A stretch of 64,000 nucleotides of DNA, taken from the NCBI GenBank assembly GCA_025201345.1, contig JAIXMG010000010.1, forward strand, positions 496,001 through 560,000, given 5' to 3'. Source of the stretch: Thamnidium elegans (lineage: Eukaryota > Mucoromycota > Mucoromycetes > Mucorales > Mucoraceae). The translations under genes were made by a program, and so were the position numbers. How positions within the stretch are numbered: position 1 is the first letter of the stretch; each line of letters starts with the position of its first letter. The notes beneath the pieces were generated by a model. That model was not told the DNA's origin. It did no database searches and saw nothing but the letters and a program-made list of their open reading frames with translations. Shown piece by piece: positions 32,711 to 44,000 of the stretch.

Positions 32711-33860
32711 ATGTCAGGCACATTTGGCTCGATCGAAAAAAGAATTGGTAGTAATGGTTCTTTTCTCGCTTACAAAACGTATTCAAAGTCTCATGGTAAA
32801 TTGGTCTATCGACATTACGAAAGAGAGTTATGGGCATTAAAGCAGTTAAAGATAAGCAGTAAAGAAAATCATGTAAAATAAGACGCACGAGTATTATATT
32901 GAAAATAAAACAAAATATTGACTTTTTTTTCAGATCATTTATCTTATAGATAACCAAGAAACGAGCACCTGTTACCACTTGATATTTCCATTTTATGACT
33001 CCACTTTACAAGAACGTTGTAACGAAAAAAATATAGAACTTGCCAACGATTTTATTCAACAGATATCGAAAGGACTGTCTTATTTACACGAGAATAATAT
33101 CATTCATTGTGATCTTAGTCCTGGTAATATTTTAATAGATAGTTTGACGGGATGCATGGTTATTTGTGATTTTGGCTGTGCCCATTCAAGTTCCGATAAC
33201 TCGAATGACAGTAATGAAGAAGTTGGCACAAGGTGAATAGATAATAGCTAACTCTAATAACAACAAAAGCCTAATATATTTTACTATAGATATTACAAGG
33301 CCCCAGAACATTTATTTGGCTCAAAAAGATACAGTTCATCAACTGACATATGGTCTTTAGGGGCCATTTATGCACAGCTATTGATAGGGTATCCGGTGTT
33401 TGCAGGTGAAAGCGATATTGAACAAATTGGAAGGGTTGTTAGTAGATTAGGAAAACCGTCAAAAAAAGTAGAACACGATGTAACGTAGTATTATACTTAT
33501 TTATAACACAAGATTAGTAATATTTTATATAATAGGAAATGCATGACTATCCTGATACCAACAAGCTAATGTTTTTTTCCGATAACTATTCTGATGATGA
33601 TTATGAAGATGAATACAGCTCTGAATCTGATGATGAGGAAATGGAGGCACTAAGAATTAGTAGGATACCTTTAAAACAACTTATTAATGATGACAATCTT
33701 TCAGAAATCGATAAACAGCTGATATTGGGTATACTAACCTGGTCTATTCAAGACAGATTAACCATACCAGAGGTACTATAAAAAGAAAATCCCGTACAAC
33801 TCACATTATACTAATTAAAACCCGTAATTATAGATTCTAGCGTTAAAGAATCAATCATAA
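32711..33860 (+). CDS. CDK-like Ser/Thr protein kinase (closest in feel to CDK20/CCRK)
   Basis: Exons 32711-32872, 32934-33232, 33290-33479, 33536-33772 and probably 33834-33860 (ending LTIPEILALKNQS; an unspliced reading stops at 33781), about 304 aa. The N-lobe has LWALKQLKI with the likely ATP-site Lys. The catalytic loop is IIHCDLSPGNIL instead of HRDLKPxN, followed by DFGCA, GTRYYKAPEHLFG, DIWSLGAIYAQLL and PVFAGESDIEQIGRVVSRLG. The last resembles GENDIEQL of CDK20. The Gly-loop is weak and no PSTAIRE-like helix is visible before the second exon. Asp of HCD, Asn of PGN and DFG remain, so catalysis is possible. An acidic insert (DDDYEDEYSSESDDEE) sits in the C-lobe. Confidence 0.8.
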
Positions 33861-33953
33861 TACGTAAATTTTAGCATGTAATTAAACACTATTTCAATAA
33901 AGTCAGTTCGCTAGGAAGTCTAGAGTTTTTAAGAATTTTTGTAGTGTATATAT

Positions 33954-34770
33954 TTATAATTTAGCAATTGGTGTTTTATAATAATCAGCCATAACAGAAA
34001 CAATCGATTGAACTCGATTGATATCATCTTTTGTCGCACCATTATGGATTGCACCATGACTATGGCCAACTAATTGAAGTGGTATGTTTTGAATCATTAA
34101 GCCGGCTACGGTGACTAGACTAGTTTCTCTAGCATCTAAAACCGACGTTTCGCCAAGTGTGGGTCCATATAATTGATGAAGAGCAGTTTGCGCCAAGTCA
34201 GGATGTGTACTGTACATATTTCTTATCACTTTATCTGTATGTCTATCATATATTTTACCGAATAACGATCTACCTCTTTGTCTTTCAATTTGAACATCAG
34301 ACCAAGTTTCTTCTTTTCTTAAAGGTTTGTTAGGTAACAAGGTCTTGATGTGATCTGGTGTAACGTTAGCCAATTGTTGAAGTGTATTAATGGTCTAATA
34401 ATGCTTTGTCAATGTTTATTTATTTACATTATACACAGACATATTTATACCTTTGGGAATCCAATGATAATATAGCTCTTTAAAATTGCTTCTCTCAACT
34501 TTAATATAATGCTTGCTAATAAATGGTTTTTTTCTACTCGAGTTTTATTATCAAGCAAGTCGATACGGTCAGAAATAATTCGGTAAACTAACTTAACATC
34601 TCCTGGTTGATTGACTGAACTCATTACAACTGCCTAAACCAAAAAATAAATAAGTAAGTAACTCGAGATTAACTAGCTAATTGTATAAAACTTACAGTAA
34701 CTAAGTACCAAAGGTCATGAGCCATGTCCTGGTCATATTCTATTTCTTCTAAAATTGTTTGCAATGACAT
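33954..34770 (-). CDS. AhpD / carboxymuconolactone decarboxylase-like protein
   Basis: Three exons (34696-34770, 34451-34633, 33954-34394), 232 aa. The second half has the CMD fold signature: ARETSLVTVAGLMIQNIPLQ, then LVGHSHGAIHNGATKDDINRV. The redox CxxC of AhpD peroxidase partners is absent, so a thiol reductase role is unlikely; family members of this type often have unknown substrates. It converges on the kinase gene with 93 bp between stop codons. The start at 34770 (MSLQTILEEIEYDQDMAHD) is the first ATG of an in-frame spliced reading. Confidence 0.75.
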
Positions 34771-34921
34771 TGGTAAGAATAAAAAGAAATAACGTCCCGT
34801 GGGAAACGACTATGTAAATTTGTAATTTTATTTTCGCTTCTGAGAAACAAAAAAATAAATATATTTGCCCGCACCCCTTACTGGTAAATATGAAAGCTGC
34901 ATATAATAAATATTAATTCTT

Positions 34922-35215
34922 GGTACACCACCAGTGCCAATTTATGACGTGCGCCTCCAACAAATAACAGGTAAAAAACAAGTTTTTTTTAATTACGTAT
35001 GAGTTATGATTAATAGGTTAATTTAATCATGATAAAAAGAGGTGATAAAAAGGATTTATTTTATTCCATCTTTTTTCTTTTCCTTTTTTTTTAACAATGA
35101 ATCCATATACAAACAAGTATCTTTTATATAATAAAATGCCTAAATATTTCCTTATGATATGGCGGTGTCGATGCAGGATTTTCTCTAAATTGGCCAAAAA
35201 CCTTGGTACGCGTAT
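34922..35215 (+). mobile_element. MITE-like repeat, copy 3
   Basis: Begins GGTACACCACCAGTGCCAATTTA and shares the internal AACAATGAAT..TATACAA..TATAATAAAATG block with copies 1 and 2. The right terminus after CTCTAAATTGGC is diverged or truncated. It lies just upstream of the CMD-like gene. Confidence 0.75.
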
Positions 35216-35308
35216 CTTTACCTTTCTTTTTCTTTCATCCAGCATAATTTCTACTCCCTCTAAAACAAAAACACGCGTCACTAGTATTAGAGTAAATAAA
35301 AATACTAG

Positions 35309-35455
35309 AAGTGGCTCGAAGAGTATCTGAACCGAGACAGACCTGTTCTAGATTATTTTAGCTTTACTGAACTTGCCTCTAAATCTAAAGTGACAACGAC
35401 TTTACTGTCAACATCATACGAGTCTGTTCTGTGGTTTCCGGTAGATAAGCAATAG
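35309..35455 (+). pseudogene. Coding-like relic exon
   Basis: After a CTAG acceptor, 48 open codons (KWLEEYLNRDRPVLDYF.., ESVLWFPVDKQ) end at TAG. Protein-like composition, no start codon. It may be an early exon of the broken gene at 35667-36869 or a separate remnant. Confidence 0.3.
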
Positions 35456-35666
35456 CGACAACAAACCTTATTTATAATGATTTGCTAGTGAAACTGTCGA
35501 AAAACCAAAGCCTCAAAGTAATGACCATTGCCCAAAAAACCAATAGCGTTTTTAAAGTAACTATTAACTGTTAAATGACTATCCGTCAGTCTACTCATCC
35601 TTGTTTTTTATATTTATATATATATATTTATGTAAGCGAGATAAACAACAACAATCTCATTTTAAG

Positions 35667-36869
35667 CAAGAATATCAAGAGTATTGGCGAAAATGGGAGG
35701 ACACGGATGCTGAATCACAAATCAATTCCGATATGCTTAAGACATCCGTGAATCTCAATCAAATGGTATCTACAAGTATTATGAACAGGGCTGCGGAGGT
35801 AAGAAACAATTTCTAGCGAGCTTTGATAAATACATGTTGTACATATATTAATCATCACTAATTATTTGATAGTTACATCATGTAGAAGCTAGTCAAACTA
35901 AAGATGATGATACAAGTTCTGTTGATGAAGATACAAATTATAATGATAACTATAATGATAGCAACTCAATTAATGAATATACAAGAGATAATGATTTTAC
36001 AGAAGGATTATACTCAATAGTAGAGAAATCAAAAGAGTCCGCTTCTGATCAAGTTGGCTCTGTAGACATCTTGGGCCTTTCATCACCAACAGTTTCCTCA
36101 ATGATCAAAGAATAAACACGCGAAAAAGAATTCGAGAATATAAAATTTGCTGCTTCTGCTACTCCTATTGTTCTTACAGAGAATGCAAGAAATTTGATTG
36201 AACAGATCAATGAAGCACACCTTACAACAAAAGCCATCAAAAGGGCGCTTATTGAATTCTCGTATAATCATGATATTGATCCCATCATTCATCATGATGC
36301 TCAATTCATTGATCGTACAGTTACGATCTTTTTAGATCTGATGGCTTCTCCAAATAACCCTCTCCGCACAACGTACAACAGCAGTTCATACAACTATTTA
36401 TGTCATTAATCAATTATTTTTATCGAATAATGATATCGCGGAGTTAGCCTGGTTGGAGCGGGAATGTGCTGCAACAGAAAAGTCGAAATGGAACGGTGTT
36501 CTTTTCAAGGTTCGTGAAAGACACATATCAGTTGCTTTGATGGAGTTCTCTGGTGGGTCCAATGATAAGACGTCATCTATCAAAGAAAGTTGTGACATTG
36601 AGAAACTGTATACGAAGATGTTAAAGGTTATAGATGATACAGATCATATCCCCAAAGCCATGTACTGTGTCCGATTTTATGGTATAGTACATATTGTATA
36701 ATCACACTTTGAATGATTTAATTAACAATAATTTATAGCAAACGTGATGTACTTTGAGAAACTCTGCGAATACCGTGGCGCTATGATTAGAGACATTGTT
36801 ACTTCATTTGGTATTCCTACCACGCCTCGATTAGTAAAAAAATATGCTCAACAAGTTCCTGCTCTCTGA
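35667..36869 (+). pseudogene. Lineage-specific family gene, broken by stop and frameshift
   Basis: Readable exons: from 35667 (QEYQEYWRKWEDTD.., or further upstream without splicing) to about 35798; 35873 onward (LHHVEASQTKDDDTS..) to an in-frame TAA at 36113; the same frame continues (TREKEFENIKFAAS.., KRALIEFSYNHDID, MASPNNPL). A frame change near 36371 leads into TTAVHTTIYVINQLF, WNGVLFKVRERHISVALMEF and SGGSNDKT. The final exon after a TATAG acceptor reads ANVMYFEKLCEYRG.. to TGA at 36867. The VALMEFSGG block resembles a repeated Mucorales family of unknown function. Two independent lesions make a pseudogene the best reading. Confidence 0.6.
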
Positions 36870-37544
36870 TATATACCAGCTATATATCTAACCTTTTGAT
36901 TACTATTTAAGATCTGCTTTGGATCTTATTTGACAAGCTTAATTATTTACTCAGTGTAATAATTAAGATTCCAGCTAAAGAATTTATTTAGAATATTTGT
37001 GATACACCAGGAAAATCACCATTTTCCCTTTTACATAAAACGTCACCTATTTTACCAGGCTCAGATTATATAATATTTTCCCAAGTACAATAAGCTATAA
37101 GCGGATATATTTAAACGGTCATTGAATTCAGATCTCACTTTTATATAAAATAACCTTCTTTTTGCAAATTAATAAAAACCATCTTATTTTGGACTTTTAA
37201 CGAAATTATAAGACTCATATTTTAACAATATATCACTCTCCTTGCTTGGAAAAATGATGTTGTTAACCAAATAATAGATTTATAATTTCTTATCTTTATC
37301 CTCCACTGACAGTTTTTCTTCTCGAGTCTATGTATTCATATTATCCACTCCTATGCCAACTGTATTTTTATTACACGTATATATTTTAAATAAATAATCA
37401 TATTATCGCTAAAAATCTGTTTATTTATTTGCAATTTTCATAATGTAATCTATTTATTCATATTTTTTTTTTAAAACCCCCCCCCTTTTTTTTTCAGGAG
37501 CCCTCGTTTTAATGTGGACGCTCGTATGTATCATATCACTGTCA
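36870..37544. other. Intergenic, no gene seen
   Basis: AT-rich spacer with a CCCCCCC/T-run near 37476-37495. No coding evidence. Confidence 0.5.
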
Positions 37545-37835
37545 CTATGAGAAAAGTTGCATGTTAGAAAATTTACATGCTAGTGTCGAAAAATTACACT
37601 GGACGCAATAGTAATACTTATCTTCCAGATAAACTAGATGGGGAGGACAAGGATAAAAAGACACTCTACGTTCATGCCTGGAGGTTGAACTCAGGTTTCA
37701 ACATCATCAATCAAAACTTACTTGACGGATAACCTTAATAAAGGCCCACATCCAATTATGAAAGACTTGGTAGAGACTACAGATTGCTTCAAATTGCTCC
37801 TGTGTTGAACTGCATAATTTTATAGCAATATTCAT
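37545..37835 (-). pseudogene. Two-exon coding relic with Cys motif
   Basis: From ATG 37835: MNIAIKLCSSTQEQFEAIC.., ending IKVIRQ with a GTAAGT donor. After a CTCCAG acceptor: HERRVSFYPCPPHL.., YYYCVQCNFSTLACKF, TAG at 37545. The two parts are protein-like but splicing at the obvious sites does not keep the frame (off by one), so the gene is probably dead or I have the wrong splice. The CxxC suggests a zinc-binding segment. Confidence 0.4.
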
Positions 37836-38013
37836 GTTGTTACTTTAATCATTACTTCGTGAATTATAGAAATACGTATAAGAATCAAAATTCTGTAGTT
37901 AGTATCTATGAACTGAAGTAAATTGATTAATTATTTTATTTATGAGGACATCATTATCTTTTATAATTTGTTAGGTCTAAGGATTGTTAGAACACTTTAT
38001 TGTTTGTAATAGT

Positions 38014-41000
38014 TTATTGATTAGGTCGACGAGTAGAATTATACTTTGTAACAGCTTCTTCAATCTTCTTGAAAAAATCTTCTCTACTATGTTTATCCGA
38101 GATAATCAAGAAAGGTTCCCAACTCATACTACGAAGGTAGATAGCAATACCAGTAGGTTCACGCTTGATAGTTTGAATTTCAGTAAAAGGCTCTTGCCAT
38201 TCTACAGAAAGCTTTCTAGTTCTAATCAACATAACACGGTTGGTGGTCAGCATGGCTACTCTTTCATCATTTTGAACATGACAGTGAGCGATATACGTAT
38301 CGTTAATATACTTTCCGCCATCTACATCCTTAAGCCAATGCTGTCCAATAGCTTCTCGTAAAGAATAGGGTTTTAATAAACCGTCGGGACCAATATATCG
38401 AGGGAAACGAACACGTTCAATCATATTGGTATCGTTTGGAGTTGCTGTATTACGGATACCTTCTGTCACATTGCTTGTAAAATCAAGTACACCTACAACT
38501 GGTTTAGTAACAGCTCCAACTAAACCCTTTCCGAAACCTTTGAAGAACCCTCCAACGCCTTCTTTAGATCCTTCCATAGGTCGCGTGACGAGGCCGGAGA
38601 ACCCACTGGCAACACTATTAGCGAAGGAGGTAGCACCTTGGGTGACACCAACCAAAGCATGCTTGGGACGATTTCTAGCCATGTTCATTCTTCTACGATT
38701 TTGATATTCTCTGTCCATAGTGGCAGCCGATAATCCTTTACCAATACTACCAGTGAATTTTGAGAAACTATCAGATACACCAAAGACACTCTTCTTTACA
38801 AACCCACTAAAACCCTATATAAAAACGTTAATAAAGAGAAATAAAAAATAAATAAAAAATAAAATTACCTTTGCGATACCATATCCTAAATCTTGAGGAC
38901 GATCACTCATAATAAGACCTTGCCAAGGTTCATAAAATAATTCAGCAACACCAGAACTCAAGTTGTTAAACAAACCTACAGGGTTTCCTAAGAAATCAGC
39001 AGAGCCAAGGATACGATGTACTTGGTAGATTAGCTGATCGCTATAATGGATAGAGATTCTATTGGCTAAATCAGGCCCACTAGCCATAATATTTTCTATA
39101 GCCAACGCATTGAATCGTAAAGGAGCCGCATTGACGTTACCTAAAGCCATAGTTAATGCATTAACTAAATACACCAGTGGGGAGTTAGATTGGGGTCTAT
39201 TAGCGTTATTGTTTTGATCAGATCTCAAGAAAGACAAATCAAATTGAATAGGTTGAATACTAAATGTTTCAAAGTAAATTTGTGCAACATCATGATGAGG
39301 GTTGACATCTGGAATATCCGTGGTGTATTCCCATAGTTTAGCATCGAGACCTACATCTTTAAGTGATTCGTCTTGATCGATATGAGCAAATTCCATGACT
39401 GCATCAACAAACGTTTCATCTAATTCAATACTCATCTCTTGTAATAAAATGGAGAAATATTTAAAGTAAATTACACCATGTGAATTATCCTTTACTCGAT
39501 CTAAACCGATTTGTACAGTTGGGAGAATCTTGTTTGTTTTACGACGATCACCATTATCCGTGGAATTAGTAGGATACAACAAGATGGGGAAAACAGAGCC
39601 ATACATTTGGTTATCAATTTGCACCCAGTCAATATTCCAACGTAAAGAATGATACATGGTCGAATCCGTTAATTTAAGATCAATACCTTTGAGTGTAAGG
39701 TACGCTAATTCCAAAAGTTGTTGATTGATAAGTGAGATACCTACTTCCTTCAATTCAATTCTGAAAATGGCGTTGACACTCATATCAACATCAGCAGCTT
39801 CAAAACCTTCCTTTGCAATATAATCAATTGAGCTTAACGAAGAGGATGAGTTGGAACGAGTAAGTTCTCCAGCAATGGGTTTGAAATGACTTTCTTTTTG
39901 AACATAGGGTTTTAACTCTAATACTCGACGACTACCGCGAATTTTGACATCGATAGACGTAATAGATGGTCTACCATCACGGGTGGTATGACGGAAAGGC
40001 AACATACTACCAATCTCTTGTAAATTAATACTTCTTTCGCGACCATTGATACTCAAGATAATCTTTTTATCTCTGTAAGCAGGCAAATCCCAAGAGTAAG
40101 GTACAGATTGATGAGCAGGTAAACGATAACGTTTGATTCTAGGATTACGAACAGGAACAGAGCTGTAATCGTCTCTTAAAATAATAGGATCTTCTTGATA
40201 AAATATCATATCCTCTGCAGTCTTATTAACCAGAAGATAAGGCCAGTTATCGTCTTCTTCTTTAGCCAAAACAATAAAAATAGTAGCATCTTGAAGAATG
40301 GTGGTAACTCGAATCAGCATATCTTGACCTCCATAATCATTCGTAAGTCTAACATGTACATCACCAATATCTTGAATATTAAAAGGAGCGGACCAAGCGT
40401 TACTAATTCCTTCTAATTTAATCGTTAATTGTTTTTCGTTTTGAACACGAATATTATACAGCGGAATACGTTGCTTAGATTCCAAAATGTAATCATTTTT
40501 GGTCTCAGGCACGCGATAACGAATATTTTCATCTGTTTGATTACTCAACACAAATCGAGGTGTGATAGTGATTGTTTTGGTCAGATTGAACTTTCCTTGA
40601 CCTTCTTGGATATTGATACCCACATGAATTTCTTCCGATCGACCTTGGTTTGGTAAAGCAACATCGTATACACTACCAATAGCTTCAAAACTTAAAGGTT
40701 GACTCCAACCAGATTTATCAATTTGAATCAACGTTCTGTTTCTATTATCTGAATGTGGATAAGAATACATGAATGGTTCAGGTTTAGAAAGAGGTCTACA
40801 CATTGTTACAGTTTCTCCCATAGAATAAATGGCGTCAGACCATGCTGGTTTCTCCTTGAAACTAATGGGTAATCCGGTCTTGTTGATGATAATGTAAGGA
40901 CTGTAGATGCTATATTTCTTAGCTCCACCAGAATCAGGAATATCAAGTGTATTGATTTGAATATTCAATTTACTCTTATCTTTGGAACTAATCAATTCAA

Positions 41001-44000
41001 TAGTATCGTCGATATCCAAATCATCTGTCCGTTTGGTACTAATAATAGCATATTCACTTCTCTTGTAAACCGTATCAGGCATTTCCAGGTTCAAAAGCAC
41101 AAGATGACCATTTTCAATCACATGGATAGGTGTGACACCTCCCTTGCGTAAATACGAACTGAAGTCCTGGCCATTTGTTTTATCGACAATACGGAAATTG
41201 AAATCAAACGGCAACAAATTTTCGATTTCGATAGGAGCGCTAAGACGAATACCCATAACTGGATATTTACCAAACAGTATACTCTTTTTATCTAGCCTGG
41301 CATGAATTTGGAATATAAAAGGCGGCATATTATTTCTGTCTTCAGCGAGACAACTAACCGTACTTTCAGGTTTGGTAGGAGCTGCAAAGTCTTTCCAATG
41401 AAAGGCCTTTTCAGTCCAACGATAGCCGAACCCAGCATCAGGTCGAATACAGAATCGATTGGTGTAAGCTTTTTCAATAGGAATAGCATAATCCTCACCT
41501 GGTGCAATCTTCTTTATCGAGCCATCCATTTTATCACTAGGATCAATAGAAGCTAAATCAATAGACAACAAAGTTCTGTTTTCAATCACCATAGAGGATC
41601 GAATAGTTACAATCTTGATATTATCGACAAGTTTAACATCGAAAACGATATGATGTTGAACATTTCTAATCATTGGTCTTAATGCATGCATATGCTCGCC
41701 TTCTGTATCCAATTTAATGTCACGAAGACTTTCCCACATAGCGCCATCTACTTGAACATTCAAATTATTACTAGCAAAAGACGTAGTTTCACGACGTTTT
41801 TTCCAGTCTTCAAACCACCAAGGTAAGCTGCCACCATTTTTGAGTTCTTTAATGGTAGGACCCTCTTTAGAACTTGTTGAGTTCCAAACCATAACATTAT
41901 AACCAGTTCTGTTACGTAGCTCATAAGGAGCAACCGTACCTCTTTCACCGCTGTAGATAGTATTTCTTTGCTTATCCATAAGTTGCATGGTTGCCATAGC
42001 ACTTTCCAAAAAGGTATGTGTAATATTGACATTGAGAATGGTGTTTGAAATCAACCTTACATTTAACGGATCGTTCTTGGTAGATGGATTACGAGTCATT
42101 TCAAGTCGGAAATTCCAAGGTTCCAACAAAGGTTCCCAATGCGAATTCTTTATATTAAAGTAATTGATAAATGTAGAAAATTCAACGGTAGCAGACAAAT
42201 CCTTGGACCAATTAGCAACTTCAACATTAAAAGGTTTCAAGTTCATATCAATCATTGGAGTTTCATGAAGCTCCTCAATTAAAATGATTTGTGCGCCATG
42301 GAACGATATACGAAGAGATTCTTGAGATAATGCAATGGCGTTTAATCGTTCGATTTCGTTACGTGTGTTTTCATCTGCAGAGCCACCAGGGGAAGCCAAA
42401 AGGTTGGTATAGTCCGTACTAGATGCTTGGTTATCAGTACCTACACTTGCATAATAAAGTTCAAAGGCCTTATTAAAGATATCTGTTACAAGCATCGTAT
42501 CACGATACGAAAGACGAAGTACCAAAGGATCAATATTCATCACCAAATCCGTCAAAAGACCACCTTGTTCTGTTCTAGGATTACTGTTCATGGAAAGATT
42601 GACATCAAACGGCTGAATAAAACGCAGCGTAGATTTCTTACGCATATCCATTCTACAAAGAAACATACCCATCTGCTTCACTACAAGTGCAGTCTTTGTT
42701 TGTTGTGTAATCATCAATTCCTTGGTAGATAAAACAACAGCTTCTGAATCAGAACGATCTGGATTAGCAAGTAGAATAAACTCGGCATTGACAATGTTTA
42801 AAAGATAAGAGAGTTCCATTCCTGGTTGTTGAGGTCGTTGTTCATCCGTATTAGTGTCGGAATTTCTACGTTCGGATGTAGCAGTTTCTGTCTTTCCATT
42901 GAATGGTAACATAAAGAAATCACGAAGTAAGAACGCATGATCAAGAGATAAAATAACCTTGGGATCCTTTACTGTCATAACAACAATACCTGAACGGACC
43001 GGATCAGGCTCCTTAAGATCCAATTGAAGCTCGAATTGATGTCCGTCCTCAATAACAGGAACAATATGCTTGAATTTACTGTTAACACCGGGCCGAGTAT
43101 CATCGACTGTCAATGAATGGACCACTAAATTAACATCCATAGTATTATCATTGTACATATGAAACTTGGCATTACTATTATTCAACGCAATGCGCGATAA
43201 ACTAGGCGGTTCTTGAATATTGTTCATGGTCTCTGTATAAATTTCCAGACCGATCGTTTTTGCGTCCAAGGTCATTTGAATATGAGGTAAAGTATTTGTT
43301 TTTTCTGTTTCAGTATACATTTCAGCAGGTTTAGCTAATGCAGTAGTCTTGGAAGTGACCACAGCAGAAGATGCATCAGCTGTAATAGTAGCAGTAGAAG
43401 AGGAGTTATTCTCATCTTCAGGGGCAGACGAAAATACACGAGAAAACATATTGATAGCCTCCATCAAGAAAATATATTGGCGTTCAGTGAGGCGCATGGT
43501 GACATCTTTGATACTACCACATATATCTACACCAGGACGAGTACTAGAAACTTCTTGAGGAACCTTAATATCCAAATTTAAATCGATATCATCAACGATA
43601 GGCAAAGTCTGTAATTGAGCTTGCTGTTCACTGTTACGAGCAATATAAAACTTTGAAGTTAGGTTGATGGCACGAAGCCCAGCCCTGATGGTATTGATAC
43701 ACCCATCAGATTCATCAACAAATGTATTGGAAGCCCAAATCTCACCAAGATGAGCCACAACAACGTCAGAAGCATGCTGATGGTTTTCAGGGAACAAAAC
43801 CACAGGCGTCTTAATGACAACATCAAAATGCATCTTTGTAGCTGCTTGACCCAACTGCTGAGCCGATTCTAAAGCAGCTTGACGGGCCATATCGTAAGTA
43901 GACTTCATCTCTGCAAATTTACTCAAATAATCCATAAACTGTTGTACAGGCTGTTCTAAAAAGTTAAACTGAGCAGATCCCATACGAAGATAAAGAGCGT

